Shown piece after piece: positions 1 to 6,624 of a DNA stretch of 9,144 bases. The stretch is from assembly GCA_028701945.1 (NCBI GenBank), contig JAQVPT010000133.1, forward strand, positions 1-9,144, written 5' to 3'. The position numbers and the translations under genes were made by a program. This DNA is from Bacteroidales bacterium (GTDB lineage Bacteria > Bacteroidota > Bacteroidia > Bacteroidales > ML635J-15). Below the pieces are notes generated by a model. That model searched no databases. It was not told where the DNA came from and worked only from the letters and a program-made list of their open reading frames with translations. The first letter of the stretch is position 1. Every line of letters starts with the position of its first letter.

Positions 1-171
1 AATTCCATATATTGGTTTATCGTGAGTTTTTATTTTGTTATCTAAATACTGACGACAGTGTGTTATACGTTTTATTGCATCATCTGATAAATCAATTTTG
101 TAATTGTTTGATACTATTTGTTCTAATTCGCTTAAACTTAGTTTAGCACTATTAATATAATGAACTTGCAT
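1..171 (-). CDS. hutH: Histidine ammonia-lyase (aromatic amino acid lyase), N-terminal fragment
   Basis: This is a partial gene: 57 codons read from an ATG at 169-171 to the left edge with no stop. The product starts MQVHYINSAKLSLSELEQIV and ends with a CRQYLDNK stretch followed by KPIYGI. A C-R-x-Y-L-D segment and then PIYGI, which normally continues NTGFG, is typical of the N-terminus of histidine ammonia-lyases of the HAL/PAL family. These enzymes use a self-made MIO cofactor to deaminate histidine to urocanate, the first step of histidine breakdown. The MIO-forming Ala-Ser-Gly motif lies in the missing part, so catalytic competence cannot be judged, nor can a related tyrosine or phenylalanine lyase be excluded. 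The gene is separated from the upstream thioredoxin gene by that gene's terminator, so it probably has its own promoter between 172 and 338. Confidence 0.8.
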   Translation of the reverse strand, partial: MQVHYINSAKLSLSELEQIVSNNYKIDLSDDAIKRITHCRQYLDNKIKTHDKPIYGI

Positions 172-296
172 GATAAAAAAAATAAAATTTATTAAAAAAG
201 GGAAATTCTCAAGACTACATTATCCAACTATGAATAATGCTTTTCTATTGAGTAGTATAAGATAAGAAATTATCCAAATCATCTTATTGTTTTTTA

Positions 297-304
297 CAAA
301 AATA
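297..304 (-). promoter_or_regulatory. Possible -7 box of the lyase gene
   Basis: On the minus strand this reads TATTTTTG, a match to the Bacteroidota -7 consensus TAnnTTTG. It is the only such match in the lyase upstream region and would give a leader of roughly 120 bases. No TTTG lies at a proper -33 distance (the nearest leaves a spacer of 14 or 29 bases), and the region is AT-rich, so a chance match is quite possible. Confidence 0.25.
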
Positions 305-338
305 AATAAATTTTGTGTCAAATAAGAAAATATCAAAT

Positions 339-393
339 AAAAAAGAGCCCAAAGCTTAACACAATTAATGTATGTGTATAAACTTCAGGCTCT
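339..393 (-). terminator. Rho-independent terminator of the thioredoxin gene
   Basis: Read on the minus strand, AGAGCC (393-388) pairs with GGCTCT (349-344). Further in, AAG pairs with CTT, TTA with TAA, and ACACA with TGTGT, separated by small internal mismatches. The stem is followed by a run of T (plus-strand A at 339-344). It begins about 28 bases after the thioredoxin stop codon and has a T tract only in the minus direction, so it should end the thioredoxin transcript before the lyase gene. Confidence 0.8.
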
Positions 394-421
394 AAAACCA
401 AAAACCACTAAAACAAATTCT

Positions 422-781
422 TTATTTTTTTATTCCAAAAACATCTTCAAACGCACGAATAAAACCATCTTTTGGTATTGCTCCTGCTGCCATTTGCGGT
501 TGAGCATCTAATGGTATAAACAGCAACGAAGGGATGCTTCTTATTCCAAATATAGCTGATAATTCTTGCTGATCTTCGGTATTGATTTTGTAAACATCAA
601 TTAAACCTTTGTATTCTTCATTTAGTTCCTCAATAACAGGAGCTACCATTTTACAAGGTTGACACCAATCTGCATAAAAATCAATAATTGCAGGACGTTC
701 GCCTTTGTAATTCCATTCTTTTTCTTTCTCAAAATCAAAAATCTTCTCGATAAATGTTTCTTTTGTTAGATGTTCTGTCAT
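422..781 (-). CDS. trxA: Thioredoxin
   Basis: This is a 119-residue cytoplasmic thioredoxin, a general disulfide reductase that passes electrons from thioredoxin reductase to target proteins. The active site is W39-C40-Q41-P42-C43, preceded by the beta strand AIIDFYAD (31-38). The conserved cis-proline is at P84 within RSIPSLLF. Length is slightly above the usual 105-110 because of an N-terminal extension of about 15 residues rich in Lys and Glu. There is no signal peptide or membrane segment, so it is not a periplasmic thiol-oxidoreductase of the TlpA/ResA type. WCQPC differs from the commonest WCGPC only in the variable position, which can shift the redox potential. It is transcribed divergently from the nucleotidyltransferase gene and ends in its own hairpin terminator, so it appears monocistronic. 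Start: ATG at 779-781. Confidence 0.93.
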   Translation of the reverse strand: MTEHLTKETFIEKIFDFEKEKEWNYKGERPAIIDFYADWCQPCKMVAPVIEELNEEYKGLIDVYKINTEDQQELSAIFGIRSIPSLLFIPLDAQPQMAAGAIPKDGFIRAFEDVFGIKK

Positions 782-808
782 TTTAAAATTCTTTTAATAT
801 ATTTTTAA

Positions 809-816
809 TATTTTTG
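809..816 (+). promoter_or_regulatory. Possible -7 box of the nucleotidyltransferase gene
   Basis: TATTTTTG matches the Bacteroidota -7 consensus TAnnTTTG and would give a leader of about 38 bases before the TTG start at 858. There is no TTTG at a fitting -33 position, and the 76-base divergent spacer is almost entirely A and T, so the match is weak evidence. Confidence 0.3.
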
Positions 817-857
817 TAATATATTTTAAATAACAAACCAATATAAAAATTGTTCAA

Positions 858-2291
858 TTGGATAATATAAACTTAAATAAAAAATCCTTTTTAAATCATT
901 CGGTTTTTATTGAAATCGCCGAACTTGCTCAACATGAAAACACTGAAGCTTATGTAATTGGTGGTTTCGTTCGAGACAAATTATTGAAACGTTCCGACAA
1001 AAAAGATATTGATATCGTTGTTCAGGGAGATGGAATTGATTTTGCACGAAAACTTTCACAACATCTTGGAATAAGTAATCTTAGCATATTTAAAACCTAT
1101 GGAACAGCAATGTTCAATTATAAGGACACAGAATTGGAGTTTGTAGGTGCAAGACGAGAGTCTTACAGTAAAGATTCTCGCAATCCAGTTGTCGAATCGG
1201 GCAGTATCGAAGATGACCAAAGAAGAAGAGATTTTACAATTAATGCCTTGGCAATAAGTCTAAACCTAAAAAATTATGGCGAGCTTATAGACCCTTTTGA
1301 TGGTTTAACAGATCTTAAAAATAAAATCATAAAAACACCTTTAGATCCTGATATTACATTTTCGGATGATCCTTTGAGAATGATGCGTGCTATTAGATTT
1401 GCAACACAATTAAATTTCAATATTGAAGAAGGTAGTTTTGAAGCAATCAAGACAAATAAAGAAAGAATTGGTATTATTACGGCAGAACGCATTCATACCG
1501 AATTGAATAAGATAATTATGGCAGATAAGCCGTCAATAGGTTTTAAGTTACTCTTCGAGACTGGCTTGTTAGAAATAATATTTCCAGAGCTTTATCAATT
1601 ATCTGGCGTCGAAAAACATGGGCTTGTCGGTCATAAAGATAATTTTTCGCATACAATTCAAGTTTTAGATAATCTCGCAAAGTACAGTAATGATCTTTGG
1701 TTGAGATGGGCGGCATTATTGCATGATATTGCTAAACCAAGAACAAAAAAATTCGTCGAAGGTATCGGTTGGACATTTCACTCACATAATTTTATTGGTG
1801 CCAAAATGGTGCCCAGCATTTTTTTAAGATTAAAGTTGCCATTAAACGAAAAAATGAAATTTGTTCAAAAAATGGTTGATTTACACATGAGACCTATTGC
1901 TCTTGTCGAAGATGTTGTAACTGATTCCGCAATACGCAGACTTATTGTCGATGCTGGCGAAGATATTGATGAACTTATGACTTTGTGCGAAGCTGATATC
2001 ACGTCAAAAAATGAAAAGAAAGTTGAACAATATATCGAGAATTTTAAAAATGTTCGCAAAAAAATTATTGAAGTTGAAGAACGAGATTCTTTAAGAAACT
2101 TTCAACCTCCTGTTAGTGGTGAGGAGATTATGGCCTTTTTTGGTATTCCAGCCTCAAAAGCTGTTGGAGATATAAAAAATGCGATTAAAGAAGCAATACT
2201 TGAAGGCATTATACCTAACGAATATGAGGCAGCGAAAAAATTTATGACAAGAATTGGTCAGGAAATGGGCTTGAAAAATTTAAATAAATAG
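858..2291 (+). CDS. cca: CCA tRNA nucleotidyltransferase / poly(A) polymerase family protein with HD domain
   Basis: The 477-residue product belongs to the class II nucleotidyltransferases that add or repair the 3'-terminal CCA of tRNAs. The head domain has G35-G-F-V-R-D40, catalytic aspartates D50 and D52 in DIDIVV, RRRDFTINAL at 122-131, and DDPLRMMRAIRFA at 170-182. A metal-dependent HD phosphohydrolase domain follows, with H265, H289-D290 (LLHDIAKP), H308/H310 and H343. This Bacteroidota form is a fusion of head and HD domains. The start is TTG at 858: the frame is closed by a TAA at 831, and the next in-frame ATG (residue 85) would remove the GGFVRD and DxD motifs, so TTG is the only sensible start. 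A poly(A) polymerase cannot be strictly excluded from sequence alone. Its partner downstream, mnmH, also acts on tRNA. Dispersed repeat R1 begins on the last base of the TAG stop. Confidence 0.9.
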   Translation: MDNINLNKKSFLNHSVFIEIAELAQHENTEAYVIGGFVRDKLLKRSDKKDIDIVVQGDGIDFARKLSQHLGISNLSIFKTYGTAMFNYKDTELEFVGARRESYSKDSRNPVVESGSIEDDQRRRDFTINALAISLNLKNYGELIDPFDGLTDLKNKIIKTPLDPDITFSDDPLRMMRAIRFATQLNFNIEEGSFEAIKTNKERIGIITAERIHTELNKIIMADKPSIGFKLLFETGLLEIIFPELYQLSGVEKHGLVGHKDNFSHTIQVLDNLAKYSNDLWLRWAALLHDIAKPRTKKFVEGIGWTFHSHNFIGAKMVPSIFLRLKLPLNEKMKFVQKMVDLHMRPIALVEDVVTDSAIRRLIVDAGEDIDELMTLCEADITSKNEKKVEQYIENFKNVRKKIIEVEERDSLRNFQPPVSGEEIMAFFGIPASKAVGDIKNAIKEAILEGIIPNEYEAAKKFMTRIGQEMGLKNLNK

Positions 2292-2385
2292 TGTCCGCAA
2301 GAACCGAGTTTACGAGCTCACTTCGACGTGGCTTATTTCGACAGTCTCAGCACAACGCAGTACACCGCAGCACAGATAAAACTCC
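2291..2385 (+). repeat. Dispersed intergenic repeat, copy R1
   Basis: This 95-base stretch matches the reverse complement of 7846-7945 (copy R2) over its whole length. The best part is a 28-base core at 2317-2344, starting CTCACTTCGACGTGG, that differs from R2 at one base. It lacks about five bases near 2316 that R2 has. Its 3' part has lost the GTCGAAG arm that lets R2 fold, so R1 looks like the more decayed copy. It is richer in G and C than the flanking DNA and contains no gene; a 70-codon open frame starting inside it has no family features. The motif TTCGACAGxCTCAGxACAAC is of a kind recalled from intergenic repeats of many Bacteroidota. Confidence 0.8.
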
Positions 2386-2523
2386 TTATTTTTAGGTCTT
2401 TGATAAGAAAACTAATAGTGATTCTACTCTTAGTATTTTATAAAAAAGATAGTGAAAATTTATTTTTCTACTCTCGTTTTCTTTCGGTTGATAAATTTCT
2501 TCTCCCATTAAAAAAAAATAATC

Positions 2524-2531
2524 TAACTTTG
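2524..2531 (+). promoter_or_regulatory. -7 promoter box of mnmH
   Basis: TAACTTTG matches TAnnTTTG and ends five bases before the ATG at 2537. This would place the transcription start within a few bases of the start codon. No clear TTTG at -33 is seen, so the call rests on the exact -7 box and its position. The box also overlaps the alternative GTG at 2531, which argues that ATG 2537 is the true start. Confidence 0.5.
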
Positions 2532-2536
2532 TGCTT

Positions 2537-3562
2537 ATGATTTCTGAAATATCGATTGAAGAAGCACTATCGTCAAAATTATCTATTATTGATGTCCGAT
2601 CTCCCGGAGAATTTTTGCGTGGACATATTCCAGCAGCAATAAACATTCCTCTTTTTAATAACGAAGAGCGAGCTGATGTTGGAACAGTTTACAAACAAAA
2701 GTCTCGTCAAGCAGCAATAGATTTAGGATATAAATATGTAAATCCTAAACTAGATTTCTTTATTAGTGAATCTAAAAAACACGCAGCCGATTTAAAAATT
2801 ATTATTCATTGCTGGCGTGGCGGAATGCGCAGCAGATCTTTTGCTCAACACTTATCCGACAACGGATTTAAAGAAGTTTTTGTAATCACAGACGGTTATA
2901 AATCATACAGAAATCATGTACTCAATTACTTTAAAAACAAGTTCAATTTAAAGGTTTTTGGCGGATACACTGGCAGTGGCAAAACACATATATTGCACGA
3001 TTTAGAAAATGACGGATATCAGATAATTGATCTTGAAGCACTTACAAATCATAAAGGCTCAGCTTTTGGTGCTATAGGCTTAGGAGAACAACCAACAACA
3101 GAGCATTTTGAAAACATCTTACATAATAAATTATCAAAATTAGATATAAATAAAACCATTTGGATAGAAGACGAAAGCATCAGCATCGGCAAAGTAGCTA
3201 TTCCAATAGAGTTTTTTACCCAAATACGAGAAGCTCCGGCGTATTTTATAAACATCCCAAAAGAAGAACGTGCTAAAAGCCTAATTAAAGAATATACTAA
3301 TTGTGAAAAAGAAATATTAAAAAATGCAATTCACAAAATAGCCAAAAGACTTGGAGGACAAGATGTTAAAATGGCTTTAGATTATATCGAAAATGGAGAT
3401 TTTTACAACGCTGCACTCATTAGCCTGCACTATTATGACAAAGCCTATTTCCGCGGAATGAAAAAAAGAGACCAAAATAAAGTCGTAACAATAGACCTAA
3501 AAAACACAGATCACATAAAAAACACTTCAATTATTGAAGAATTATTAAAGACAAACAATTAA
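2537..3562 (+). CDS. mnmH: tRNA 2-selenouridine(34) synthase MnmH (SelU)
   Basis: The product is 341 residues from ATG 2537. An in-frame GTG at 2531 would add two residues but overlaps the promoter box. Residues 1-130 form a rhodanese domain with IIDVRSPGEFLRGHIPAAIN near 17-36 and the active-site loop H91-C92-W-R-G-G-M-R-S99, where Cys92 is the persulfide/perselenide cysteine. Residues 138-341 hold a P-loop domain with Walker A G143-x-T-G-S-G-K-T150, the LEALTNHKGSAFG motif and an IEDESISIGK motif, all family hallmarks. The enzyme replaces sulfur with selenium in 2-thiouridine at wobble position 34 of tRNAs for Lys, Glu and Gln, via a geranylated intermediate, using selenophosphate. No selD is visible here, so selenium use in this organism is not shown; without it the enzyme would geranylate thiouridine. 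The transcript probably ends at the 3791-3831 hairpin. Confidence 0.94.
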   Translation: MISEISIEEALSSKLSIIDVRSPGEFLRGHIPAAINIPLFNNEERADVGTVYKQKSRQAAIDLGYKYVNPKLDFFISESKKHAADLKIIIHCWRGGMRSRSFAQHLSDNGFKEVFVITDGYKSYRNHVLNYFKNKFNLKVFGGYTGSGKTHILHDLENDGYQIIDLEALTNHKGSAFGAIGLGEQPTTEHFENILHNKLSKLDINKTIWIEDESISIGKVAIPIEFFTQIREAPAYFINIPKEERAKSLIKEYTNCEKEILKNAIHKIAKRLGGQDVKMALDYIENGDFYNAALISLHYYDKAYFRGMKKRDQNKVVTIDLKNTDHIKNTSIIEELLKTNN

Positions 3563-3790
3563 AAGCTTTATTTTCAGAATATCATAGGGGTTATCAAACT
3601 TTAGGAGTAACAAACTAATCATTTTGACTTGTTCTTTTACAGTTTTGGATGAACTTAAACCTATAATTTTTAATGTTTAGATAACACCACTTCAATCACA
3701 AGCTTTAGCTCACTAGCTTGCGAGTAAAATACACAATAGCCGTTTGGCTGTCTCATTGATAAAGGCAGGAGGAGAATAAAACCTAAAAAC
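3563..3790. other. Gene-free spacer with structured, non-AT-rich segment
   Basis: No gene is supported here. From about 3680 to 3775 the composition is less AT-rich than other spacers. It contains an inverted repeat CAAGCT (3699-3704) / AGCTTG (3715-3720) and a small AGCC/GGCT hairpin (3738-3749). The minus strand is open through this part, continuing the out-of-frame reading of the HMA gene's repeats, but with no recognised motif. It may be a decayed repeat or a small structured RNA region; the evidence does not decide. Confidence 0.35.
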
Positions 3791-3831
3791 AATCGGGTGC
3801 TTACATTAAATTTCAAGCACCCGATTTTTTT
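3791..3831. terminator. Bidirectional rho-independent terminator
   Basis: A perfect 12-bp stem, AATCGGGTGCTT (3791-3802) with AAGCACCCGATT (3815-3826), encloses a 12-base loop. On the plus strand it is followed by seven T (3825-3831), a strong terminator for mnmH read-through. On the minus strand the stem is followed by TTGTTTTT, adequate for ending the metal operon 18 bases or more after its last stop codon. It lies between two convergent transcription units. Confidence 0.9.
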
Positions 3832-3848
3832 ATTAGTAAATATTGTGA

Positions 3849-4319
3849 TTATTTTGTTCCCGAACAACCAGTTTTTGCAGTAGCCCCTGTACAAGGAGTT
3901 TTTGCAGTAGTCCCTGAACATGGTGTCTTTGCAGTAGTACTTGGACATGGTGTCTTTGCAGTAGTCCCTGGACAAGGAGTTTTTGCAGTAGTTCCTGAGC
4001 AACAACCAGTTTTAACCCTTGCTTTATAGTCTATTTCGGCTAATGAGGCAATAATTTTATCGGAGTCAGTTTTATCGTTGCGGTATTTTACAGTAACGAT
4101 ATCTTTTTCGTAATCGGTTTGAACATCTGTTATGCCTTTTGTAAATGCTAACTGTTTTTTGACTTTTGTAGCACAACTGTTGCAGTCCATGTTACAAATT
4201 AAACTTACCTCTGAAATCTTGCTTTTTGCTTTTGTCTCTTTTTTTGTTTCTTCTTGAGCACTCATACTTGTGATGCCTGCAAAAAGAATTACTGTTAAAA
4301 TTAAAATTGATTTTTTCAT
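3849..4319 (-). CDS. Secreted heavy-metal-associated (HMA) domain protein with periodic cysteine tail
   Basis: This 156-residue protein has a signal peptide (MKKSILILTVILFAGITSMSAQ, cleavage near 20-22), a charged linker, then an HMA fold at about 36-101. The metal-binding loop is C42-N-M-D-C46-N-S-C49, so the usual GMTCxxC reads NMDCNSC with an extra upstream Cys. HMA domains bind soft metals such as Cu(I), Zn or Hg through the CxxC pair. The tail (104-154) is a nine-residue tandem repeat, consensus C-[SPT]-[GS]-[TA]-T-A-K-T-[PG], with cysteines at 107, 116, 125, 134, 143 and 152 plus C106. It lies 26 bases after the TonB receptor gene on the same strand and precedes a terminator, so it is the last gene of that operon. 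Export implies a periplasmic or surface metal carrier. The metal and the role of the tail are not known. Confidence 0.85.
   Translation of the reverse strand: MKKSILILTVILFAGITSMSAQEETKKETKAKSKISEVSLICNMDCNSCATKVKKQLAFTKGITDVQTDYEKDIVTVKYRNDKTDSDKIIASLAEIDYKARVKTGCCSGTTAKTPCPGTTAKTPCPSTTAKTPCSGTTAKTPCTGATAKTGCSGTK
3855..4008 (-). repeat. 27-bp in-frame tandem repeat in the HMA gene
   Basis: Five full 27-base units (3874-3900, 3901-3927, 3928-3954, 3955-3981, 3982-4008) each begin TTTGCAGTA on the plus strand. A partial sixth unit precedes them from about 3855. The period is a multiple of three, so copy-number change would keep the frame and add or remove one Cys-containing nonapeptide. The units differ at a few positions, mostly in the residues just after the cysteine. 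Confidence 0.93.
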
Positions 4320-4345
4320 AATAAATTCTGTTTTTTAGTTAAACT

Positions 4346-6562
4346 TTATTTTGATTGTTGTTGAATTGAAAATCTTACACCGAGATAGAGTTTACGTCCA
4401 TGAACGGGTCCCCAAATTAATGATGAGTCAAAATAGCCGCTGTATGGATCGGATGCTGATATTATTGGTAATTTTTGAGTAAATCCTAATAAGTTCTCAA
4501 CACCTAAATACATTTCCCAGTGTCTAAAGAACTTTGTAATTTGTGCATTATAAATTTGATACGCCGGAAACTCCTGCAATAGTCTAAATTCTGCCGGATT
4601 CGATTCTGTTGATGGAATACGTCCGCCTCCGTTAAGTTGTGCAGTAAAATCATATTGCCACTTTTCTAAAGGAGTTTTGTACGAAAATGTTGCAATCCCT
4701 TTGTATCTGTTTGTTAATGGGACTTCTACAAGCTTGTCGCCAATAGTTTGTTTTACATCGTTGTAACGATATGCCAAAGTAGCATCAAGACCCTTAATTA
4801 TCTCATAACTGGTTTCTATTTGAAATGTATTTGAAAACGATTGTCCATCTAAATTATAAAAATGAACTTTTGTAACATCTTCAAAATCTGTAATTATCTG
4901 ATTAACAAAGTCTGTTCTGTAAAATTCTACATTTACGGTCATATCTTTGTTAGCAATCGGAACGTACCAGGTTATGTTGGATCCATAATTCCAGGCTTCT
5001 TCTAATTTTAAATCTTGATCAATGATAAAGATTCTCGAAGAAGCTAATAAGAAACTATTTTCGGCTAAAACATTTGCTTTACGATATCCTTTGCCTGCCG
5101 ATGCCCTTACAATTACATTACCTGTAATATTATATCTAAGATTTAGACGCGGAGTAATTAATAATCCATATTCGTTATGGTAATCTGTTCGTCCACCAAT
5201 TATAACATTAAATTTCTCGAATAATCTTCCTGTATATTGAAAAAATGCACCAGGTACTACTTCGAGATCAGTAATCAGGCTATCGTTGAGGCTTTGTTCC
5301 AAATCTTCGTATTTTAGGCTCAGACCGGCATTATAGCGATGGTGTTCATTTGTATTAAAAGCAGATTGCCAAATTAAATTGTAGTACCCACTAATTTGTT
5401 GGGCATCAAATGTTTTTGGACCAAAATAGGAGTCTTGATTGTGCCCAGTAAAATTGGCAATCATTGCAATACTCTGGTGTTGTCTTTGAGGAAATACATA
5501 TCCCATTTTATAAAAAGCCTCAATTCTATTTGTTTTTATATCGATTTTATAAGGCGTGTAAGCATCAGAAAAATCTGAAGGAATACTTCCTAGTTGTCCG
5601 CTTTTTCTTGTTTCATCAATGTATTTAACTCCAAATCTCATTGTTAGATTTTTGCTAAAATAATCCCATCGATTAAAAAAGTTGTACTGATTAATTTGCG
5701 GCATATCAGCAAAACCGTCTTTATTGTCGTCAATAGACAGAAGGTCGAATTGAGTATGTGCTAAAATAGTAGTACTTAATTTTGGACTAACTATAAATGA
5801 GGCATCAAGGTTATTCTCCACTTTTCCGGCAGAACTTACTAATTGATTAAAATATAGTAAATCTGCATTTTTGGGCTTTTTGTATTCTACATTTATCTGA
5901 CCTGTAATTGCATCGTAACCATTGATAACTGCAGAAGTACCTTTAGAAACTTGTATTGATTCCATCCATGGACCAGGAATATAACCAAGACCATAAGCTT
6001 GAGAAACTCCATATAGGTTTGGAATGTTTTCTGTCATCATCTGGACATATTTGCCAGCAAGTCCTAAAAGTTTTATTTGTTTGGCTCCTGTGGTAGCATC
6101 GCTATACGAAGCATCAACCGAAGCATTTGTCTCGAAACTTTCAGATAAATTACAACATGCGGCTTTGTGTAGTTCAGCACCTGTAATGTTTTGAACATGA
6201 CCGGTTTCCATTTTGTTGTAATGGCTACCCATTTTACGTTCTCCAATAGTAACCTCTTCGAGTAAACGACTATTGTGCAAAACAATTTCTAACTTCTCGT
6301 TTGGATCGTTCACAATTATTGTATCGGGACGATAACCGATAAAACTGAAAACTAACTCATTATTTGAGTTGGGTTTTTCAATCGTAAAATTTCCGTTTTT
6401 ATCACTTGTTGTTCCAATTTTAGTGTCATTCCAGTAAATATTGACACCAAACAAAGGCTTTTTGTTTTTTTCGTTAGGCTCATAAACTACTCCTGTTATT
6501 TGGGATAGTGCCGGAGACAATACAACAAGCATAAAAACAATAGTAATATATATTGTTTTCAT
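4346..6562 (-). CDS. TonB-dependent outer-membrane receptor, metal-locus type
   Basis: The 738-residue product has a signal peptide (1-20, ending SPALS before Gln21). A carboxypeptidase-regulatory-like beta-sandwich follows at about 22-97 (ITGVVYEP ... FSFIGY), then a plug domain at roughly 115-230 and a 22-strand-type barrel to the C-terminus (RKLYLGVRFSI, then a short QQQSK tail). The plug holds AACCNLSESFETN with C136-C137, then GAKQIKLLGLAGKYVQMMTE and YDAITGQINVEY, a set recalled from Bacteroidota receptors encoded beside HMA and HYC_CC_PP proteins. Such receptors take up a ligand across the outer membrane using TonB-ExbBD energy. No SusD partner is present, which argues against glycan uptake. 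Position between two Cys/His-rich exported proteins suggests a metal or metallophore ligand; this is inference. The genes are 60 bases (upstream) and 26 bases (downstream) apart, consistent with one transcript. Confidence 0.92.
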   Translation of the reverse strand: MKTIYITIVFMLVVLSPALSQITGVVYEPNEKNKKPLFGVNIYWNDTKIGTTSDKNGNFTIEKPNSNNELVFSFIGYRPDTIIVNDPNEKLEIVLHNSRLLEEVTIGERKMGSHYNKMETGHVQNITGAELHKAACCNLSESFETNASVDASYSDATTGAKQIKLLGLAGKYVQMMTENIPNLYGVSQAYGLGYIPGPWMESIQVSKGTSAVINGYDAITGQINVEYKKPKNADLLYFNQLVSSAGKVENNLDASFIVSPKLSTTILAHTQFDLLSIDDNKDGFADMPQINQYNFFNRWDYFSKNLTMRFGVKYIDETRKSGQLGSIPSDFSDAYTPYKIDIKTNRIEAFYKMGYVFPQRQHQSIAMIANFTGHNQDSYFGPKTFDAQQISGYYNLIWQSAFNTNEHHRYNAGLSLKYEDLEQSLNDSLITDLEVVPGAFFQYTGRLFEKFNVIIGGRTDYHNEYGLLITPRLNLRYNITGNVIVRASAGKGYRKANVLAENSFLLASSRIFIIDQDLKLEEAWNYGSNITWYVPIANKDMTVNVEFYRTDFVNQIITDFEDVTKVHFYNLDGQSFSNTFQIETSYEIIKGLDATLAYRYNDVKQTIGDKLVEVPLTNRYKGIATFSYKTPLEKWQYDFTAQLNGGGRIPSTESNPAEFRLLQEFPAYQIYNAQITKFFRHWEMYLGVENLLGFTQKLPIISASDPYSGYFDSSLIWGPVHGRKLYLGVRFSIQQQSK

Positions 6563-6589
6563 TATTATTTAATATAAATGTGATAAATT

Positions 6590-6624
6590 GATTTAATAAG
6601 CACTTAAAAAAGCGTGATTAAATC
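6590..6624 (-). other. Hairpin in the gap between the His-rich gene and the receptor gene
   Basis: GATTTAAT (6590-6597) pairs with ATTAAATC (6617-6624), with an inner CAC/GTG extension after a three-base bulge. It overlaps the TGA stop codon of the His-rich gene (6623-6625) and has no T tract directly after the stem on the minus strand, so it is not a normal terminator. It could stabilise or set a processing point in the operon mRNA. It is AT-rich and may be incidental. Confidence 0.35.

Noticed and set aside
834..841. Minus-strand TTGGTTTG as thioredoxin -7 box
   Set aside because: It has one mismatch to TAnnTTTG in an invariant position, and there is no matching -33 element.
1274..1492. 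Minus-strand frames inside the nucleotidyltransferase gene (also at 1865-2059)
   Set aside because: They lie wholly within a strongly supported gene and show no independent features.
2328..2540. 70-codon plus-strand open frame between the tRNA genes
   Set aside because: It begins inside repeat R1, has no recognisable domain and overlaps the mnmH promoter and start.
3670..4005. 111-codon minus-strand frame with repeated YCK residues
   Set aside because: Its repeats are the 27-bp units of the HMA gene read in another frame; the HMA frame has a signal peptide and a recognised domain.
3855..4008. CRISPR-like array
   Set aside because: The 27-bp units are directly adjacent with no spacers and lie in frame within a coding sequence.
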